Part shown: piece by piece, positions 6,495 through 10,366 of the stretch | Layout: the number at the start of each line of letters is the position of its first letter | Numbering within the stretch: position 1 is the stretch's first letter | NCBI GenBank assembly: GCA_015490215.1 | Contig: WFYH01000132.1 | Span: 1-10,366 of the forward strand | Origin: Aquificaceae bacterium | GTDB taxonomy: Bacteria > Aquificota > Aquificia > Aquificales > Aquificaceae | Direction: 5' to 3' | Length of the DNA: 10,366 nt | The notes under the pieces: generated by a model | What the model was told of the DNA's origin: nothing | Seen by the model: the letters and a program-made list of their open reading frames with translations, nothing else | Databases searched by the model: none | Made by a program: the position numbers and the translations under genes

Positions 6495-7401
6495 ATACGG
6501 GTGTCAGCCAGCTCCTGTATCTTTCTATGTTCCCCCTCACCGCGTTGAAGTATATTTCCTGAAGCTGTTTGGTGATTTCCCCTATCTCCCCGTTTCCCAC
6601 CTTGCGGTTGTCCACTTCCACCACGGGCGTCACCTCCGCCGCCGTTCCCGTAAGGAATATCTCATCCGCCACGTAAAGCTCGCTTCTGGCAACGGGTCTT
6701 TCCTCAACCCTTACCACCAAATCGTTTTTGAGCAGATTTATCACAGCCCTCCTTGTTATCCCCTCAAGGATGTGCTCGTTGTATGAAGGAGTTACAGCTT
6801 TACCGTCCCTTATAAGAAATATGTTCTCCCCTGAACCTTCTGCCACGTAACCCTGAGAGTTAAGGAGTATAGCTTCATCGTAACCGGACATTAGAGCTTC
6901 TGTCTTTGCTAAGGCGCTGTTTATGTAAGCTCCCGCCACCTTCCACCTTGCGGGTATAGAGTTGTCGTCGTTTCTCCTCCAAGAGGAAACCTTAACCCTT
7001 ATACCCTTGGACGTGTCCAGATACCTTCCGAAGTTGTAGGTATACATGGCGATCTCGGGTGTGTAGCCTATCAGCTTGGGGGTGAGGGCAAGATCCTTGA
7101 AGTAGACGATTGGTCTGATGTAAACGTCCTGTCTTACTTCGTTTTTCCTCAGAAGCTCTTTGGTAATCTCCACCAGATCGTCCACGCCGTATGGAAGCTC
7201 CATAAAGAGGGATCTGGCGTTCTTTATGAGCCTCTCGTAGTGCTCCCTTGCAAAGAGTATGTAGAGTTGCTGGTGATCTTCGTTCCAGTAAGCCCTGAGA
7301 CCTTCAAAGATTGCGGTGCCGTAGTGGAAGGAGTTTGTCTTGATGTTTATGTTGGCTTCCTCTATGGGAACGAACTTCCCCTCAAAAAAGGCGAACTCCA
7401 T
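6484..7401 (-). CDS. ilvE: Branched-chain amino acid aminotransferase
   Basis: The 305-aa protein is a fold-type IV PLP enzyme of the IlvE group. It transfers the amino group between glutamate and the 2-oxo acids of leucine, isoleucine and valine, in the cytoplasm. Visible motifs are FFEGKFVPIEEANINI, FHYGTAIFEGLRAYW (25-39), the PLP-binding lysine Lys154 in ARWKVAGAYINSALAKTEA, DEAILLNSQGYVAEGSGEN (175-193) with Glu188, LEGITRRAV, and DEIFLTGTAAEVTPV near the C terminus. Length matches the family (about 300-310). The ATG at 7401 lacks a Shine-Dalgarno sequence and follows an extended -10-like box by 8 nt, suggesting a leaderless mRNA. It is the first gene of a minus-strand operon with the peptidase and lolA. 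Distinguishing IlvE from D-amino acid aminotransferase rests on the FEGLRAY and EGSGEN patterns, which favour IlvE. Confidence 0.93.
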   Translation of the reverse strand: MEFAFFEGKFVPIEEANINIKTNSFHYGTAIFEGLRAYWNEDHQQLYILFAREHYERLIKNARSLFMELPYGVDDLVEITKELLRKNEVRQDVYIRPIVYFKDLALTPKLIGYTPEIAMYTYNFGRYLDTSKGIRVKVSSWRRNDDNSIPARWKVAGAYINSALAKTEALMSGYDEAILLNSQGYVAEGSGENIFLIRDGKAVTPSYNEHILEGITRRAVINLLKNDLVVRVEERPVARSELYVADEIFLTGTAAEVTPVVEVDNRKVGNGEIGEITKQLQEIYFNAVRGNIERYRSWLTPVYEK

Positions 7402-7409
7402 AGCTCAGG

Positions 7410-7418
7410 ATTTTATCA
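7410..7418 (-). promoter_or_regulatory. Extended -10-like box of the ilvE operon
   Basis: The minus strand reads TGA-TAAAAT (7418-7410), an extended -10 (TGn plus a hexamer one base from consensus). The ilvE ATG begins 8 nt downstream, so the transcript would start within 1-3 nt of the start codon. No convincing -35 is seen, which is tolerated by extended -10 promoters. Confidence 0.4.
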
Positions 7419-7478
7419 CAACTGCGGGCTAAGGGGGGTATAATACCTCTTTGCTTTGGAAAAATCGGACTTCTTTGG

Positions 7479-7516
7479 GGGTGTCCAAAAGCCGCCTGCC
7501 GGGTCCGTGGACACCC
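7479..7516. repeat. Perfect 9-bp inverted repeat in the divergent intergenic region
   Basis: GGGTGTCCA (7479-7487) is matched exactly by TGGACACCC (7508-7516), with 20 nt between. The right arm overlaps a TGGACA hexamer that fits as the -35 of the downstream plus-strand promoter, so this could be an operator. If transcribed, it would form a stem, and a loop segment CCGCCT (7492-7497) could pair with AGGCGG (7523-7528) to make a pseudoknot. Sequence alone does not choose between DNA site and RNA structure. Confidence 0.55.
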
Positions 7517-7536
7517 TTCAAAAGGCGGGGTATAAA
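7508..7536 (+). promoter_or_regulatory. Good sigma-70-type promoter for the 129-aa protein/IclR operon
   Basis: TGGACA (7508-7513) and TATAAA (7531-7536) are separated by exactly 17 nt, each hexamer one base from consensus. The predicted transcription start is near 7543, giving a 5' leader of about 50 nt that would start with a hairpin (7547-7576). The -35 lies inside the right arm of the inverted repeat 7479-7516, suggesting control by a bound protein, possibly an IclR regulator acting on its own promoter (inference). Confidence 0.5.
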
Positions 7537-7546
7537 TAGCCCGGCA

Positions 7547-7576
7547 CCCGAGCTGTGCAGGAAAACGCAGCTTGGG
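7547..7576 (+). promoter_or_regulatory. Hairpin in the 5' leader of the 129-aa protein/IclR operon
   Basis: CCCGAGCTG (7547-7555) can pair with CAGCTTGGG (7568-7576) over nine base pairs including one G-U, with a 12-nt loop. It ends 18 nt before the ATG at 7595. No U-run follows, so it is not an intrinsic terminator. It may protect the 5' end of the message or adjust translation. The immediate upstream sequence GAAGCGGGAA is a weak ribosome site. Confidence 0.4.
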
Positions 7577-7594
7577 TAACCTTAGAAGCGGGAA

Positions 7595-7984
7595 ATGGAG
7601 CTCTGGGCAAAGATAGGAAGATCCAAAAAGAAGTTTCAGGGGTCTTTTAGAAGCGTGATGGAACAGCTCGTGAAGGAAGCCAAAGGGAAGAAGACCGTCC
7701 AGCTCCTTTCCTTCCATGCGGGGCAGAAAGAAAGGAGAAGGTTCAAAAGGGAACTCAGATGGCACGATAAAGACCTTCTGAAGACCGCCAGCGCCATAGC
7801 TATATGGTTTTATGAAATAGACAAGAGGAAGATAAGAAGGAGGATAAAGGAGCTAAAAAGGAAAGCCCGCTACATATCCAAGGGAGAGGTATTCTACTGC
7901 CCCGAAGTAATGAAACAGGTAAAGGAGTTGGAAGGCAAGCTCTCGGAAATTGAAAAGAAGATAGAAGAGCTGAGGGTAAGTTGA
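7595..7984 (+). CDS. Unknown basic 129-aa protein with C-terminal coiled coil, coupled to an IclR regulator
   Basis: I do not recognise this family. The protein is very rich in Lys and Arg (for example QKERRRFKREL, 44-54, and IDKRKIRRRIKELKRKAR, 75-92). It has a mostly helical look, one short hydrophobic helix-like patch (LLKTASAIAIWFY, 61-73) and a C-terminal heptad-like helix (VMKQVKELEGKLSEIEKKIEEL, 105-126; shown only as the pattern of Val/Leu/Ile every 3-4 residues). No signal peptide and no zinc motif are seen; the single Cys102 is isolated. The high positive charge suggests contact with nucleic acid, but this is inference. The stop TGA overlaps the TTG start of the IclR gene (TTGA, 7981-7984), so both are made together. 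The ATG at 7595 is used as the start; the weak GAAGCGGGAA upstream is the only candidate ribosome site. Confidence 0.7.
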   Translation: MELWAKIGRSKKKFQGSFRSVMEQLVKEAKGKKTVQLLSFHAGQKERRRFKRELRWHDKDLLKTASAIAIWFYEIDKRKIRRRIKELKRKARYISKGEVFYCPEVMKQVKELEGKLSEIEKKIEELRVS

Positions 7985-8640
7985 AAGCTCTCCGAAAGGC
8001 TCTTGATGTCCTTGAGTTCCTTATGGACAGGGGGTCTGCCGGTGTTACCGAGATAAGCAAAGAGCTTAACCTCAATAAAAATAACGTTTTCAGAATACTC
8101 GCCACATTGGAAAAACACAGACTCGTGGAAAAGGAAGAGGAGACGGAAAAATACCGCCTTTCGGTGGGGAGCCTGATACTCGGCTATGGATTTATAAACA
8201 AATACCCTCTTACCAAGCTCTCCGCACCCGTTCTCAAGACACTGCGCTTTAAGTTAGGGGAGACGGTAAACTTGGCTATGTTGGATGAAAAACAGCAGTT
8301 TATCATCTACGTCGCTACCGAGGAGACTGTAAGACCCGTTAAGGTGAAAACGAGGCTCGGAAGAAGATACCCGATAAACAGCCCCGTTAGTTCCGCAAAG
8401 GCTATAAAGAAGGCTCTCAAAGGAGAGATGGGTTTTGTCTTTGACTTTGAACTAGACAGGGAAAAGGGCATATCTGGAGGTGCCTGCGTTATAAGGGACT
8501 ACAAGGGTAGACCCATAGGTGCGGTGGAGGTGGTGGCACCCCTATACAGGCTTTCTCTTGAGAGGGTGAGGGAAGAGGTTAAGCCCCTCTTGGAGGATGC
8601 CGCCCTTGATATATCTCTGAAGCTGGGCTACTGGGATTAG
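7981..8640 (+). CDS. IclR-family transcriptional regulator, shortened effector domain
   Basis: The 219-aa protein has the IclR winged helix at the N terminus (LRKALDVLEFLMDRGSAGVTEISKELNLNKNNVFRILATLEKHRLVEK within residues 4-51; recognition helix around NKNNVFRILATL) followed by KYRLSVGSLILGYGF (57-71) and an IclR effector domain with RLGRRYPINSPVSSAKAI (125-142) and GRPIGAVEVVAP (176-187). Compared with the IclR protein encoded next door, about 33 residues are missing between SSAK (137-140) and the ACVIRD strand (168-173); this segment usually carries the LIRKRGY helix. Start is TTG at 7981, in a TTGA overlap with the stop of the preceding gene; no nearer ATG keeps the helix-turn-helix intact. 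It probably controls its own operon or neighbours. The ligand is unknown. Confidence 0.85.
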   Translation: MKALRKALDVLEFLMDRGSAGVTEISKELNLNKNNVFRILATLEKHRLVEKEEETEKYRLSVGSLILGYGFINKYPLTKLSAPVLKTLRFKLGETVNLAMLDEKQQFIIYVATEETVRPVKVKTRLGRRYPINSPVSSAKAIKKALKGEMGFVFDFELDREKGISGGACVIRDYKGRPIGAVEVVAPLYRLSLERVREEVKPLLEDAALDISLKLGYWD

Positions 8641-9404
8641 AGTTTCCCAAGCCTCCTTGAGAGTTCCTCTGAGGCTTCCACCAAAACGTCCCTAAAGTTT
8701 GTCGTTAAAACCTCCTGCGGAACCCTGTAGGCTGGGGCTACCACCGTGAGGGTGTAGTTAACCTTTTGGGCGTAGTCAAATACGGGACAGGCTATGCTGA
8801 CAACGTCCTCTTCGTATTCTCCCAAATTCAGGGAATAGCCCCTTTTCCTAATCAGTTCAAGCTCTTCCTTTACTTGTTCGGGCGTTTTGGTCTTTTCGGT
8901 GAACCTCACCCACCTGACCTTTTTGAAGTAATCTTCCACCTCGCGCTGATCAAAGTGGGCAAGATACACCTTTCCCGAGGCTGAGGCATACATGGGCAGA
9001 ACCCTGCCGAAGCGTGAAAGTATCCCCACATCCTTTTCAACCTCACATTTTTCTATGTAGAGAACCTCGTAGCCTATGCGGGTGGTAAGGTAAACGTTTT
9101 CTCTGAGCCTTGAGGAAACGGACTTGAGTATCGGACGAGCCATCTGCCTTATGTCTAAATGCTCAAAGTAGGATCTCTCCAACTCAAAGCACTTTACACC
9201 GAGCATATACTTTCCCGACTCTTCGTGGTAGCTAATCCACTCCCTGTCTATCAAAATTTCCAACATCTTCTCCAACCTTTCTCTTTTCATGTTGAGAAAC
9301 TCGGAAAGCTCCTCAAGACTCAGGGGTTCCCTCTCAAGGCGGAAGATCATTCTGAGGGCGGTGTCTACGTTCTGTATCAGATAGAAGCTTCTATCCCTGT
9401 GCAC
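8637..9404 (-). CDS. IclR-family transcriptional regulator, full length
   Basis: The 255-aa product starts with the IclR-type opening YLIQNVDTALRMIFRLE (8-24), a winged helix with LSLEELSEFLNMKRERLEKML (28-48), ESGKYMLGVKCFEL (62-75) and a complete effector-binding domain: RPILKSVSSRLRENVYLTTR (90-109), FGRVLPMYASASGKVYLAH (132-150), ELIRKRGYSLNLGEYEEDV (183-201), SIACPVFDY (203-211) and LTVVAPAYRV. IclR proteins are dimeric or tetrameric repressors or activators that respond to small organic ligands. The start is GTG at 9404-9402, since later codons would remove the N-terminal IQ..xxAL signature; it lies 15 nt after the stop of the FCSD-like gene, with only AGG as a weak ribosome site. A TATATA lies 2 nt before the GTG but is too close to act as its promoter. 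Its tail overlaps the other IclR gene by 4 bp. Confidence 0.9.
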   Translation of the reverse strand: MHRDRSFYLIQNVDTALRMIFRLEREPLSLEELSEFLNMKRERLEKMLEILIDREWISYHEESGKYMLGVKCFELERSYFEHLDIRQMARPILKSVSSRLRENVYLTTRIGYEVLYIEKCEVEKDVGILSRFGRVLPMYASASGKVYLAHFDQREVEDYFKKVRWVRFTEKTKTPEQVKEELELIRKRGYSLNLGEYEEDVVSIACPVFDYAQKVNYTLTVVAPAYRVPQEVLTTNFRDVLVEASEELSRRLGKL

Positions 9405-9419
9405 CCTATATAGTGTAGA

Positions 9420-10366
9420 TCATAGGAACATGTCACGCCAAAGTCCTCTTGCCCACTCGTAGTATCTTTTAGCGGTGGAAACCTTCCATGTGTTATCTTC
9501 CCTTCTTATCTTCTTGATCTCCCTCGTTTTTATGTTGTATCTGTATTCAACCTCGGCCATTATGGCGGACTTCATGTTAACCATCGCATAGCATATGCCA
9601 TGCTGGATAAGTTCACCGCCCTGCTCCTTACCCCTTATGCGGGAAGCTACTATCTTTGCAACCACCTTAGCCTGAGAGTTGGCAGCGTATCCACTCTTGG
9701 GAAGGTAGGACTTACAGGCATCCCCTATGACAAAGACGTTGCGGAAGGAGCTTTCAAAGGTCAGGGGATCCACCTTAACCCACTTTTGACCCTTTTTTAA
9801 AAGCCCTATCTCCTCCAAGAACTTGGGTGCCCTCATGGGCGGTATTATTGACCCGAAGTCAAATTTAACCTCCCCCTTATCGGTGACTATCTTCTTTGAC
9901 CCTACGTCTATGTCCTTTATGTGGGCATTTGTTATATAGGTGGCACTTCCCTTGTAAAAATCATAGTAAGCTTTCATGAAACCCTCTTTAAGGATGGAAG
10001 GTTCCTTGTTGGCATCTATGAAATACATGTGAGCCTTAAGACCGTTCTCTCTTATGTAGCTTAAAATCAGCGCCGCCCTCTCGTAAGGTGCTGGGGGACA
10101 GCGGTAGGGCATCTTGGGAACGGTGATAACTATGTTTTCCCCTTCAAATTCTTCCAAAAGCCTTTTTAGGTAAAGGTGTTCGCTTCCGGGTCTGAAGGCG
10201 GGCGGGAAGAACCAGAGGGCTTCTTTATACTGGGGGTTTTCTTCAAGGTCGTATTCAATCCCCGGTGAGAGGATCAGGTAGTCGTATTCTATGTAGCCAG
10301 AAGAGAGATGAACCTTTCTTTTGGAGAAGTCTATGTCCACCACGATATCGTTTACCACCTTCACAC
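9420..10366 (-). CDS. FCSD/FccB-like sulfide dehydrogenase flavoprotein, C-terminal 314 residues (runs off right edge)
   Basis: This is the C-terminal part of an FAD-dependent disulfide oxidoreductase of the flavocytochrome c sulfide dehydrogenase group. Visible here are YIEYDYLILSPGIEYD (24-39 of the visible part), PYRCPPAPYERAALI with Cys89, FVIGDACKSYLPKSGYAANS (211-230; FAD-contacting GDA followed by the family's PKSG.xANSQAK), and HGICYAMVN with Cys258. Cys89 and Cys258 correspond in context to the redox-active cysteine pair of FccB that reacts with sulfide. The N-terminal GxGxxG FAD site (about 100 residues) must lie beyond the edge; the frame stays open to the last base, so a GTG near 10364 is not taken as the start. 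The protein would oxidise sulfide and pass electrons to a cytochrome c or quinone. The partner cytochrome is not in view, so a SoxF or other FCSD-like role is equally possible. Confidence 0.82.
   Translation of the reverse strand, partial: VKVVNDIVVDIDFSKRKVHLSSGYIEYDYLILSPGIEYDLEENPQYKEALWFFPPAFRPGSEHLYLKRLLEEFEGENIVITVPKMPYRCPPAPYERAALILSYIRENGLKAHMYFIDANKEPSILKEGFMKAYYDFYKGSATYITNAHIKDIDVGSKKIVTDKGEVKFDFGSIIPPMRAPKFLEEIGLLKKGQKWVKVDPLTFESSFRNVFVIGDACKSYLPKSGYAANSQAKVVAKIVASRIRGKEQGGELIQHGICYAMVNMKSAIMAEVEYRYNIKTREIKKIRREDNTWKVSTAKRYYEWARGLWRDMFL

Noticed and set aside
6376..6786. A 136-codon plus-strand frame opposite the ilvE/peptidase junction
   Set aside because: It is antisense to two well-recognised genes and its protein shows no family features.
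7437..7447. GGTATAATACC palindrome containing TATAAT on the plus strand
   Set aside because: Only 5-bp arms around one base, and no -35 at a proper distance on the plus strand; the TGGACA/TATAAA promoter closer to the gene is much better.
7491..7560. tRNA, SRP RNA or a known riboswitch in the structured intergenic stretch
   Set aside because: No cloverleaf with T-loop signature, no GGAAG-type SRP loop and no consensus of a riboswitch class that I could match; left as an unassigned structure.
7547..7576. Intrinsic terminator
   Set aside because: The hairpin is followed by TAACCTTAG, not a U-run, and lies between a promoter and its gene.
7382..7765. A 127-codon minus-strand frame across the divergent intergenic region
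   Set aside because: It overlaps the start of ilvE and the 129-aa gene in other frames, and would cover both promoters; the protein is proline-rich shadow sequence.

Overview
The window looks like chromosome of a thermophilic, chemolithotrophic member of the Aquificales (Aquifex/Hydrogenobacter/Thermocrinis type). This is inferred, not shown, from three things: AGG/AGA-rich arginine and lysine/glutamate-rich proteins, very tight gene packing with start/stop overlaps, and the gene mix (futalosine-type menaquinone enzyme, FCSD-like sulfide dehydrogenase flavoprotein, LolA, DksA). No phage, insertion sequence, CRISPR, tRNA or rRNA was seen.

Layout, left to right. The 5' end of a dksA-like gene runs off the left edge on the minus strand (1-210). 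Positions 211-577 have no intact gene but hold a frameshifted remnant of a coiled-coil plus membrane-helix protein. A five-gene plus-strand run follows (578-4814): a MqnD-type enzyme, a 383-aa protein with three similar beta-rich modules, a Cache/HAMP membrane receptor with no output domain, a Roadblock/LC7 protein and an MglA-like small GTPase. It meets, tail to tail with a 20-bp overlap, a minus-strand operon read as ilvE, a cytoplasmic M28-type metallopeptidase and lolA (7401 down to 4795). A 193-bp divergent intergenic region (7402-7594) carries promoter-like boxes and several inverted complementary segments. It leads on the plus strand to an unknown basic 129-aa protein translationally coupled to a shortened IclR-family regulator (7595-8640). 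That regulator meets tail to tail a second, full-length IclR regulator (8637-9404, minus), which lies 15 bp downstream of an FCSD-like flavoprotein that runs off the right edge (9420-10366).

How the genes may work together. The most interesting part is 1427-4814: receptor, Roadblock protein and Ras-like GTPase together look like a sensory GTPase module in which the receptor has HAMP but no kinase or methyl-accepting domain, so a signal could pass to a GTPase/Roadblock pair. This is inference from gene order and domains. The right end suggests sulfide oxidation with an attached IclR regulator. Several starts (dksA, mqnD, ilvE) lack a Shine-Dalgarno sequence and have a -10-like box only 8-11 nt upstream, which suggests leaderless or near-leaderless mRNAs.
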